Of a stretch of 64,000 nt of DNA, positions 28,039-34,672 are shown piece by piece. A model generated the notes under the pieces. The model had not been told where the DNA came from, searched no databases, and worked only from the letters and a program-made list of their open reading frames with translations. Source of the DNA: Trichococcus patagoniensis (GTDB lineage: Bacteria; Bacillota; Bacilli; Lactobacillales; Aerococcaceae); contig NZ_QAOM01000009.1 in assembly GCF_003051085.1 (NCBI RefSeq), positions 85,457 to 149,456 on the forward strand, given 5' to 3'. The position numbers and the translations under genes were made by a program. How positions within the stretch are numbered: the stretch's first letter is position 1; the number at the start of each line of letters is the position of its first letter.

Positions 28039-28503
28039 TTAGATGTTTTCCACGCTGTCTTTGATTTCTTCGACTTTTTCTTCCACTGCAGCTTTTTTCT
28101 CTTCCGTTACGGCTGCAGCTTCTTCTTTGCCTTCCTCAGCGATGACGGAAGCAAATTCTTTCACATCAGTGGCTTTCTCTTTGATGTCTTCCTTAGCTTT
28201 CTTCAAGTCGTCACCGACATGTTTGGTCGTTTCATTGAATTGCGTTTTGATCGATGAAGTCGTGTCCTTCAAGTTGATTTTGATGTCTTCTGTAGTTTCT
28301 TTGGCGACATCCATGAACTCATTGCCCTTCTCTACGGCGATGTCTGCGTAATCGCGTGCTGTATCGAGCAGATTATTAACTTCCTCCGTGATGTCATCGC
28401 GCAAGTCTTTACCAGGTTTTGGCGCAAACAATAAAGCTGTTATAGCTGCAGCTGCCCCACCGATGATTGCCCCTAATACAAATCCGCCTTTATTTTTTGT
28501 CAT
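28039..28503 (-). CDS. YtxH domain protein
   Basis: A 154-residue protein with a single N-terminal glycine-rich membrane helix (GGFVLGAIIGGAAAAITALLF) followed by PKPGKDLRDDI, the YtxH signature, and a long charged, helical, apolipoprotein-like tail. YtxH proteins are general-stress proteins of unknown action. The ATG at 28503 has AGGAG ten bases upstream; an in-frame TTG at 28512 is too close to it. It follows the DUF948 gene by 40 bp, a pairing common downstream of pepQ. Confidence 0.87.
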   Translation of the reverse strand: MTKNKGGFVLGAIIGGAAAAITALLFAPKPGKDLRDDITEEVNNLLDTARDYADIAVEKGNEFMDVAKETTEDIKINLKDTTSSIKTQFNETTKHVGDDLKKAKEDIKEKATDVKEFASVIAEEGKEEAAAVTEEKKAAVEEKVEEIKDSVENI

Positions 28504-28543
28504 AATCTTCAATCTCCTTTTCGTTTATGATTTGGTTGATGCT

Positions 28544-29008
28544 TCAGTAAGTTTTGAACTTTGTGTCCTTCGTCTCTTTCTTTGCTTGCCGTTGCCGTGC
28601 AATTGCCATTGCCGTCCGTCCAAGCTTTCCGACAGTGGAGGAACCGGATGCGCTTTTGACGCCTTTTCCTCCGCCTTTAAGTGATACTGCCAAATTTCTG
28701 GTTGATTGGTTCACATCTGAGACGGTCACACCCAAATCACCGATTGCGGTGAATAAAGGATCTGTCTTGCTGATTTTTCCGTTCAAGTCGTCCACCAACG
28801 TGTTGGCTTTGTTCAGTAAGCCTTCGACTTCAATCGACAAGTGATCGACATCTTTCGTGATGACGGCCAGGCTTTTATTCGCTTCCTGGGTCACTTTTTC
28901 AACTTCGCCTAAGATGTCTGTGACTTTCCTTAATGCCAAGATGATGAAAACCACCAATACCGCAAAAGCTAGCGCAGCAATCAAAGCTGCAATTTCACCA
29001 TACCCCAT
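28544..29008 (-). CDS. DUF948 domain protein
   Basis: A 154-residue protein with one N-terminal membrane helix (IAALIAALAFAVLVVFIILA) and a long coiled-coil-like region with LNKANTLVDDLNGKISKTDPLF, typical of DUF948. Its C-terminal 35 residues are basic. Function is unknown; with the adjacent YtxH gene it forms a two-gene membrane-associated unit. The ATG follows AAGGAG at 12 bases. Confidence 0.87.
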   Translation of the reverse strand: MGYGEIAALIAALAFAVLVVFIILALRKVTDILGEVEKVTQEANKSLAVITKDVDHLSIEVEGLLNKANTLVDDLNGKISKTDPLFTAIGDLGVTVSDVNQSTRNLAVSLKGGGKGVKSASGSSTVGKLGRTAMAIARQRQAKKETKDTKFKTY

Positions 29009-29276
29009 TATTTGTACTCACTCCTTCTTGATTCATACCTGCCTCTGTCAAAGCATTGTATGAATTTTTATAAGATTTATATCATTTATAATAAAATGAT
29101 ACCATAGACATTTCCGATATGCTATTGAAACCCCTTTAGATAATGCCAAATCGCCTGAGAATGGATGGTCCCCCTTCGGACATGCTTTCTTCAATAAAAC
29201 GTAACCCTATCTTCATTTTCATAAGCCAGCTTATTTGATACAATGGTAACAGTTGTTTTAGAAATGAGGGGTTTTA

Positions 29277-30182
29277 ATGAATAATGCAAGTACACAAGAC
29301 AGCGCTCTTGCGCAAGATTTGATAGGGGAAGTAGTTGCGAATCCAAACATTTTCGTCAAATGGTGGAACAGCATCGCTTGGGAAGATATTGTGGGCTTGT
29401 TTATTTCAAAAGGTATAACCTTGCTTTTTTTGCTTCTCATCTTTTTTGCTTTAAAACGATTATCCAATTACGTGTTGCACCGGACTTTCGAAAAGCAGAT
29501 ATTGACCAAACACATTACACAGAACCGCGCTACCACCATCTATAAAATTGCCGAAAATGGTTTGCGCTATCTTTTGTTTTTCTTTTTGGCCTACGGAGTC
29601 CTCTCGATTATGGGTGTCCCGATCGCTACATTGATTGCCGGTGCAGGTCTTGCAGGTCTGGCGATCGGTCTTGGTGCGCAGCAATTCATCAATGATATCG
29701 TCAATGGTTTCTTCATTATCCTGGAATCCCAGTTTGATGTCGGCGATCACGTCATCATTGGCGGCATCAATGGTACTGTCGTGAACGTAGGCCTGCGGAC
29801 GACCCAGATCAAGAGTTTTGATGGAACGTTGCATTTCTTGCCGAACCATACCATCACGACCATCAGCAACCTGTCCCGAAATGATATGCGGGCAATGATC
29901 GATATCCTCTTGTATCCGGATACCGATTTTGATACAGTCGATCAGGTCATCCATGCCGTCAATGAACGGATTGTCCCGGAGCATCCGGAAATCGTCAAAG
30001 GTCCGAATGTTGTCGGCATCACCGACAAAGGGAATGGCCAACTTGCCTATCGCGTGGTTTTTTATACATTGAATGGTCAGCAGTTCACCGTCCAAAACCT
30101 GTTCCTGGGAAGCTACCGTGCCGCATTGTTGGAAGCCGGCATCCAGATTCCGGCTATGCCTTATACCACACCAATAGCATAA
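29277..30182 (+). CDS. MscS family mechanosensitive ion channel
   Basis: A 301-residue small-conductance mechanosensitive channel that would release solutes on hypo-osmotic shock. About three membrane helices: near residues 43-62, 92-113 and the pore helix IAGAGLAGLAIGLGAQQF around 121-140. Then the MscS beta domain (DVGDHVIIGGINGTVVNVGLR) and a mixed alpha/beta C-terminal domain. GAGGGG lies eight bases before the ATG, and an extended -10 (TGATACAAT) lies about 40 bp upstream. Confidence 0.93.
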   Translation: MNNASTQDSALAQDLIGEVVANPNIFVKWWNSIAWEDIVGLFISKGITLLFLLLIFFALKRLSNYVLHRTFEKQILTKHITQNRATTIYKIAENGLRYLLFFFLAYGVLSIMGVPIATLIAGAGLAGLAIGLGAQQFINDIVNGFFIILESQFDVGDHVIIGGINGTVVNVGLRTTQIKSFDGTLHFLPNHTITTISNLSRNDMRAMIDILLYPDTDFDTVDQVIHAVNERIVPEHPEIVKGPNVVGITDKGNGQLAYRVVFYTLNGQQFTVQNLFLGSYRAALLEAGIQIPAMPYTTPIA

Positions 30183-30192
30183 GCTCCCTGCA

Positions 30193-30240
30193 CAAAAAAG
30201 TGCGCGCCCCCAAACCATGTGGAGGCGCGCACTTTTTTTG
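30193..30240 (+). terminator. Terminator of the MscS gene
   Basis: CAAAAAAGTGCGCGCC pairs with GGCGCGCACTTTTTTTG across a 15-base loop that can itself pair partly. It begins 10 bases past the stop and faces the converging CBS-domain gene. Confidence 0.88.
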
Positions 30241-30271
30241 TAGAGCGAGGCTTTAAGCAGACAGCTGCTTT

Positions 30272-30772
30272 CTATCTTTCGGATGTCACTTCTTCCTTCT
30301 GCTCTATTTTTTCAAATTTATAGATGCGATGGATGCCGTGCACTAGGTGATTCACTCTCGTCAGAATCTCTTTGCGCGTGATGATGCCGATAAATTTGCC
30401 ATCATCTTCGGTAACGCATAAGAAATTGTGATCGATCAGATAATTCAGGATATCCTCAAGGTCCGTCCATGGGCGGATAGTCTGTACATTACGGTCCATT
30501 ACCTCTTGGACTGTGAGCGTCTCCAGCTTGTCATAGCGGATTGCATCGATTTCCGTGATGGCTTTGATGATCATCGGTATGGAGATCAGGCCTTTGATCC
30601 GGGACTTCGAATCCAAAACGGGAATGACGGAATACTTCACTTGAGACAGAACCAGAAACGCATGGTTCAGGTTATTCGAGGAATGCACATTGGCGACATT
30701 TTCGCCAAGAATCATCAGATCTCCGCACGCGTCATTGTCCAACAATAAGGCGGCTACTTCGCTACTAATCAT
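30272..30772 (-). CDS. cbpB: CBS domain protein, CbpB-like (c-di-AMP binding type)
   Basis: A 166-residue protein with two CBS motifs (about residues 15-72 and 82-140; SVIPVLDSKSRIKGLISIPMI and LCVTEDDGKFIGIITRKEIL). This matches CbpB/YkuL-type proteins, which bind c-di-AMP and, in Listeria, affect the stringent response enzyme Rel. The C-terminal tail after residue 145 is charged and extra. AGGAGG precedes the ATG. It is the last gene of a racE-rdgB-phosphoesterase-cbpB run. Ligand identity is inference from the family. Confidence 0.85.
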   Translation of the reverse strand: MISSEVAALLLDNDACGDLMILGENVANVHSSNNLNHAFLVLSQVKYSVIPVLDSKSRIKGLISIPMIIKAITEIDAIRYDKLETLTVQEVMDRNVQTIRPWTDLEDILNYLIDHNFLCVTEDDGKFIGIITRKEILTRVNHLVHGIHRIYKFEKIEQKEEVTSER

Positions 30773-30826
30773 TTTAATTTCCTCCTAAAAGGTATCCATC
30801 CGGCGTCTATGCCGGCAGAAGAACCT

Positions 30827-31357
30827 TCATTGCATGTGATCAAAGAATTTGAAATTTTTTTTCAGGTCGACCATTTCCTGGTGACGGTCATTGTAATAGG
30901 TTACTGTGACGGATTGATCATCCAACGTAACGATGCAGTAGGTCTTTTCCATCAATGTCCCTCGCGGTTGGCTAATGCTGCCCGGATTGATGAACAGGAT
31001 GCCGTCCTCCTGCTCCGCTTTGGCGATGTGGGTATGGCCATAAAATACCAGTGAAGCATTCGCTAGCTGGGCTTCGTGTTTCAGCCCGGCTAAGGAGTCC
31101 CTCACGGAATGACGATGTCCATGCACAACAAGCACGTTTTTATTGCCTGCCTGGAATCGGTACTCGTCGTTCATTTGATAATCATAATCGCAATTCCCCA
31201 TCACTGTGGACATGATTCCCCAGATCAGATCGGAGCTGCTCAATTCCGAATCGCCGCAGTGGACAAAATGATCAACCCGATTTGCATATCGCAAGGCCAA
31301 TTCGTTCAGAATGTCTTTTTGGCCGTGGCTGTCGCTGACTGCAAGTATTTTTATCAT
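30827..31357 (-). CDS. Metallophosphoesterase, YfcE/MJ0936 family
   Basis: A 176-residue calcineurin-like phosphodiesterase. Metal-binding motifs in order: VSDSHGQ (residues 7-13), HCGDSE, VMGNCDY, VVHGHRHSV and FYGHTHIA. Family enzymes hydrolyse phosphodiesters in vitro; the natural substrate is unknown. Its start directly abuts the rdgB stop, so the two are translationally coupled, an arrangement (racE-rdgB-yfcE) common in Firmicutes. Confidence 0.92.
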   Translation of the reverse strand: MIKILAVSDSHGQKDILNELALRYANRVDHFVHCGDSELSSSDLIWGIMSTVMGNCDYDYQMNDEYRFQAGNKNVLVVHGHRHSVRDSLAGLKHEAQLANASLVFYGHTHIAKAEQEDGILFINPGSISQPRGTLMEKTYCIVTLDDQSVTVTYYNDRHQEMVDLKKNFKFFDHMQ

Positions 31358-31981
31358 CTAGTCCGCTTCCTTTTCCAGCCAAGCTGCCCAACTTTTCTCA
31401 AGATTTTTCAGGGCATTCGCGCGGTGGCTGATCTGATTTTTTTCGACATCGCTCAATTCCGCCATCGTCTTGCCCAAATGCGGCAAATAAAACAACGGAT
31501 CATATCCGAAACCATTGTCTCCGCTCGGAAACTCGGCGATTTCGCCCGCGATATCCCCTTCGACAACCAGACTCTCCCGATCCGGGTGGGCCAGCACCAA
31601 CGTACAATGGAAGTGTGCCTTTCGGGACGGGTTTTTCTGGGACCCAAGCATCGCAAGCACCTTCGCATTGTTGGCGGCGTCGCTTTTCGTTCCACCGGCA
31701 AAACGAGCAGAAAACACACCTGGCTGGCCATCCAATGCATCAATGCAGATTCCGGAATCGTCCGCCAAGACCGTCATGCCCAATAAACCAGCAATCGTCT
31801 CAGCTTTCTTCCGCGCATTGGCTTCAAATGTGTAGCCGGTTTCCTCAACATCCTCTATTTCCGGATAGTCCAACAAAGTCACGACTTCATAGCCTTTTGG
31901 TTCAAAAAGGACAGCGAAATCCTTGGCTTTCCCCGGATTTTTGGTCGCTATCACAATCTTCTTTTTTTCAGTTGTGTTCAT
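31358..31981 (-). CDS. rdgB: XTP/dITP diphosphatase (RdgB/HAM1 family)
   Basis: Hydrolyses non-canonical purine triphosphates (XTP, dITP) to monophosphates and so keeps them out of DNA and RNA. Seen: IVIATKNPGKAKDF at the N-terminus, VLADDSGICIDALDGQPGVFSA split around the catalytic Asp, and the C-terminal GFGYDPLFYLP and ISHRANAL. I chose the ATG at 31981 behind GAGGGATTC; an ATG at 31993 is also possible. It lies just after racE. Confidence 0.94.
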   Translation of the reverse strand: MNTTEKKKIVIATKNPGKAKDFAVLFEPKGYEVVTLLDYPEIEDVEETGYTFEANARKKAETIAGLLGMTVLADDSGICIDALDGQPGVFSARFAGGTKSDAANNAKVLAMLGSQKNPSRKAHFHCTLVLAHPDRESLVVEGDIAGEIAEFPSGDNGFGYDPLFYLPHLGKTMAELSDVEKNQISHRANALKNLEKSWAAWLEKEAD

Positions 31982-31996
31982 CGAATCCCTCATTTC

Positions 31997-32821
31997 TCAA
32001 TCATTTCCAATCAAATTTACCAAATCAACTTTTTCAACTGTAAAATTGCTCTGTCCGAGCCAGTTTTCTGCAATATCCGAAAATAGTTTGGGCGAACCCG
32101 TCGTATAAAAACGGTATTCGGATGCTTCCTTGTTGTGCGAGCTTTCCGCCAAGCGAAAATAGTCCAATAAGGTACTCACCTCAGATACCGTTTCAGCACC
32201 GGAATCGATAAGGGTCACACAAGGACCCATCACATTTTGGATGAGCGGTGTCAAAAGCGGATAATGCGTGCACCCCAGAATGAGGGTATCGATTGATTCC
32301 TTCAGCAAGGGTTTCAGCGTTTCCGCAACCACTTTTTTGGCAATCGATCCGTTGTATTGGTTGCTCTCCACAAGCGGCACAAATTTGGGACAGCTCATGC
32401 TGATGACCGAAATGTCCTTGTCTTTGTCCTTGATGGTTTGTTTATAAACGTCGCTGTTGATGGTGCCTTTTGTGCCGATCACGGCAATGCGTTCGTTTTT
32501 CGAATGTTTGATTGCCGCACGGCTGCCGGGATTGATGACGCCGATCACCGGAATGTCCACACGCTCACGGATGATGTCCAAGGCGGCTGCTGTCGCTGTA
32601 TTGCAGGCGATCACCAACATTTTGATGTCTTTCTTCAGCAGAAACTGTGTCATTTCCCATGTGTATTGAACCACTTCTTCTTTGGGCCTTGGTCCATAGG
32701 GGCATCTGGCGGAATCCCCAAGATAATAAATGGATTCATTGGGAAGTTGTTTCATTGCTTGTTTCACGACGGTCAAGCCGCCGACACCAGAGTCAATAAA
32801 ACCGATTGCTTTTTTGCTCAT
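31997..32821 (-). CDS. racE: Glutamate racemase
   Basis: Makes D-glutamate for peptidoglycan. Seen: [15 protein letters not shown] at the N-terminus, the two catalytic cysteines in [11 protein letters not shown] (near residue 74) and [11 protein letters not shown] (near residue 185), and [10 protein letters not shown]. At 274 residues it is full length. The ATG at 32821 follows AAGGAAG. First gene of the racE-rdgB-phosphoesterase-cbpB operon. Also called murI. Confidence 0.96.
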   Translation of the reverse strand: MSKKAIGFIDSGVGGLTVVKQAMKQLPNESIYYLGDSARCPYGPRPKEEVVQYTWEMTQFLLKKDIKMLVIACNTATAAALDIIRERVDIPVIGVINPGSRAAIKHSKNERIAVIGTKGTINSDVYKQTIKDKDKDISVISMSCPKFVPLVESNQYNGSIAKKVVAETLKPLLKESIDTLILGCTHYPLLTPLIQNVMGPCVTLIDSGAETVSEVSTLLDYFRLAESSHNKEASEYRFYTTGSPKLFSDIAENWLGQSNFTVEKVDLVNLIGND

Positions 32822-32963
32822 GCAGTAACTTCCTTTATTTGTTTTCGTATCTCTATTTTACCTTAAGATGCACTGTTTTGGTGAAAATGAGGCAAATTTC
32901 ATCCGAAATTGCTTCGTTTTTACGGAAAATAGGGTCTCAATTTCCCGGGGTCACTGCCGTTTA

Positions 32964-32993
32964 TTGGCCGTTAAAAAAAATCTGTGCTACAAT
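32964..32993 (+). promoter_or_regulatory. Promoter of the PII-like gene
   Basis: TTGGCC, an 18-base spacer, then TACAAT preceded by TGC (extended -10). It lies 42 bp before the ATG at 33035, and an AAGGAG sits in between. Confidence 0.6.
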
Positions 32994-33034
32994 GGTGTCA
33001 ATTTCAGTAACCAGGAAAAGGAGTGGACACACAG

Positions 33035-33340
33035 ATGAGTTATCAATCGATTGTAACTGTCGTCGATAAAGGCATGATCGACCGCGTCTTCGAAAGCGCG
33101 CGCTGCGAAGAGTCCTACTGCGGCACCGTCATTGTCGGCCGCGGATCCGGAATGCATGAGAACAAAAAGTTGTTCAATTTGGCTTTGGAACCGGAAAAGG
33201 AAATCCTGCTGGTGTTGACCAAGGCAGAACATTCCGAAAAAATCATCAACCAAATCGAAGAAGCGGTAACCATCACCGCACCCGGGAACGGCATCCTTTT
33301 TGGGCTGGACATCAAAAGAGTGCATGGTATCAGGTCATAA
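33035..33340 (+). CDS. PII-like signalling protein
   Basis: A 101-residue protein of the nitrogen regulator PII fold: VTVVDKGMIDRVFESARCE, then GTVIVGRGSGM, EPEKEILLVLTK and a C-terminal TITAPGNGILFGLDIKRVHG. The loop between strands two and three is very short compared with GlnB/GlnK, and the uridylylated Tyr51 region is missing, so classical control by GlnD is unlikely. No ammonium transporter or glutamine synthetase gene is adjacent. The ATG at 33035 follows AAGGAG at 11 bases; an in-frame GTG at 33023 overlaps that site. Effector and partner are unknown. Confidence 0.85.
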   Translation: MSYQSIVTVVDKGMIDRVFESARCEESYCGTVIVGRGSGMHENKKLFNLALEPEKEILLVLTKAEHSEKIINQIEEAVTITAPGNGILFGLDIKRVHGIRS

Positions 33341-33349
33341 TCACAAAGG

Positions 33350-33386
33350 AAACTCGTTATATCGCGCAGTGCGATATAACGAGTTT
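33350..33386. terminator. Terminator between the PII-like gene and the 38-residue ORF
   Basis: Sixteen-base perfect arms (33350-33365 and 33371-33386, AAACTCGTTATATCGC and its complement) around a five-base loop, with a T-rich flank. It could serve both converging genes. Confidence 0.88.
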
Positions 33387-33413
33387 TCATTTTTTATGGA
33401 CGGAGAAGTCTGT

Positions 33414-33530
33414 TCAGCCGTTCAGCAAGTGGCGTTGTTCCTCTTCTTTTTTCCAGTCCGAAATATATTTGAAGACCGGAATCAACAGCACTATCAATCC
33501 CAACGCTTTCTTGGCAGTCCACATAAACAT
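33414..33530 (-). CDS. Small membrane protein, 38 residues
   Basis: Short ORF with ATG at 33530, preceded at seven bases by AAAGGAAG, and a TGA at 33414-33416. The peptide starts MFMWTAKKALG, has a hydrophobic stretch LGLIVLLIPVFKYI and ends in a charged tail with WKKEEEQRH. This layout fits a single-pass small membrane protein. It faces the PII-like gene across a strong shared terminator. No family recognised. Support is the ribosome site, the amphipathic layout and the terminator position; expression is unproven. Confidence 0.5.
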   Translation of the reverse strand: MFMWTAKKALGLIVLLIPVFKYISDWKKEEEQRHLLNG

Positions 33531-33681
33531 CTTCCTTTCAAATTAAGTATTGGATTTCTTAACCCTATTATGCCTGATGTTGAAAAAAAACGCCATTGAT
33601 AGGCATCGCCTGAAAATAGGCTCTATCCACTATTTAAAATACGTGTATAATGAAGTGTAGATTTAAGGGGGGGAAAATTAA

Positions 33682-34107
33682 TTGAATCCTGAAAACGAAA
33701 ATGCCCATATTATCGATAACGAACACTTCTCCTATTTATTGATAAGGGATTACCTTTTGGGGAACATCCTTGGCGAACATACCGATGAAATATTGTATTG
33801 GGCCGGAAAAGATTTGGCTCGGCAATTCCCATTAAAAAGTCAGGAAGACCTATACGAAGCGATGATTTATTGCGGTTTCGGACAGCTGGAACTGCTCAAA
33901 AAAGAAAAAAACACGCAACAATACAGTCTGGATAGCGATTTGATCACTGTCCGCACCCAGAATGAGCAGGCTTCCTTCCAACTAGAAGCCGGATTTTTGG
34001 CGCAGCAGATCCAAATGACGACCGGGCTCCCCTGTGAAGCAAAAGCAGAGATCCTAGTCGGCAAAGACAAGAAAAAAGAAGTGCTCATTACCCTGTTCAT
34101 CGAATGA
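33682..34107 (+). CDS. yslB: YslB-like protein (DUF2507)
   Basis: A 141-residue protein of the DUF2507 family. Seen: FSYLLIRDYLLGNILGEHTD near residue 16, ILYWAGKDLARQFPL and a C-terminal FLAQQIQMTTGLPCEAKAEI, typical of YslB and related to the haem-NO-binding/4VR superfamily. Function unknown. The start is a TTG at 33682 behind GGGGGGGAAAA; no ATG fits. In Firmicutes it commonly lies close to racE and trxA, as here. Confidence 0.88.
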   Translation: MNPENENAHIIDNEHFSYLLIRDYLLGNILGEHTDEILYWAGKDLARQFPLKSQEDLYEAMIYCGFGQLELLKKEKNTQQYSLDSDLITVRTQNEQASFQLEAGFLAQQIQMTTGLPCEAKAEILVGKDKKKEVLITLFIE

Positions 34108-34111
34108 ATCC

Positions 34112-34159
34112 AAACGCGCAAGCATCCCGGCAGCGAATTGCCGGGATGCTTGCGCGTTT
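34112..34159 (+). terminator. Terminator of yslB
   Basis: Twenty-one-base perfect arms (34112-34132 and 34139-34159, beginning AAACGCGCAAGCATCCCGGC) with a six-base loop, then TTTTT. It starts a few bases past the stop codon. Confidence 0.93.
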
Positions 34160-34184
34160 TTTGGGGAATTATGCGAGGGTTGAC

Positions 34185-34221
34185 TGTTCTCCGGCAAAAG
34201 CCGCCTTAGCCGAAGCTGCGG
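34185..34221 (+). repeat. Degenerate copy of the CTCCGG hairpin repeat
   Basis: TGTTCTCCGG followed by GCCTTAGCCGAAGCTGCGG resembles the unit repeated at 39.7 kb (TGTTCTCCGGTGAGCGG... AGCTGGG). The hairpin is weaker here (CTCCGGC with GCCGAAG). It lies between the yslB terminator and the trxA terminator. Confidence 0.45.
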
Positions 34222-34227
34222 CCAAAA

Positions 34228-34273
34228 CAAAAAAAGTTGCCGGAACTCCTGAAACATCAGGTCAACGGCAACT
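34228..34273 (-). terminator. Terminator of trxA
   Basis: On the minus strand AGTTGCCG (34266-34273) pairs with CGGCAACT (34235-34242); an inner CCTGA/TCAGG pair stacks on it, and seven T follow. Confidence 0.85.
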
Positions 34274-34285
34274 CTTGCTTATTTT

Positions 34286-34597
34286 TTAGATATATTTTTC
34301 AAGCGTTTCTTCAAGCATTTCTTTTGCATGGTAGCCGACTAATTTTTCTACGACTTGGCCATCTTTTTTGATCAACAATGTTGGGATTCCCATGATGCCG
34401 AATTGGCTTGGCGTTTGCGGATTAGCATCCACATCCATTTTAGCGAATGTCACTTTGTCCCCGATTTCTGCATCCAATTCATCGATGATCGGTGATTGCA
34501 TGCGGCAAGGTCCGCACCAAGTTGCCCAAAAGTCCACCAGTGCGACCCCATTCTTCGTTTCAGCCTCAAAATTTGCATCTGTTAATATTTTTACCAT
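34286..34597 (-). CDS. trxA: Thioredoxin
   Basis: A 103-residue cytoplasmic disulfide reductase. The active site reads WATWCGPCRMQSP (Arg after the second Cys instead of the usual Lys) and the cis-proline loop is GIMGIPTLLIKKDG. The ATG at 34597 follows GAAGGGAG at eight bases; an upstream TTG at 34615 was rejected. It follows mutS2 with about 75 bp between them, the standard Firmicutes order. Confidence 0.96.
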   Translation of the reverse strand: MVKILTDANFEAETKNGVALVDFWATWCGPCRMQSPIIDELDAEIGDKVTFAKMDVDANPQTPSQFGIMGIPTLLIKKDGQVVEKLVGYHAKEMLEETLEKYI

Positions 34598-34672
34598 TGT
34601 ATTTACTCCCTTCAAATTCTTTCTTTATGTTTCAATTATAGCAGAGGTTTTGCTCAGTACCAATCAATCTGC

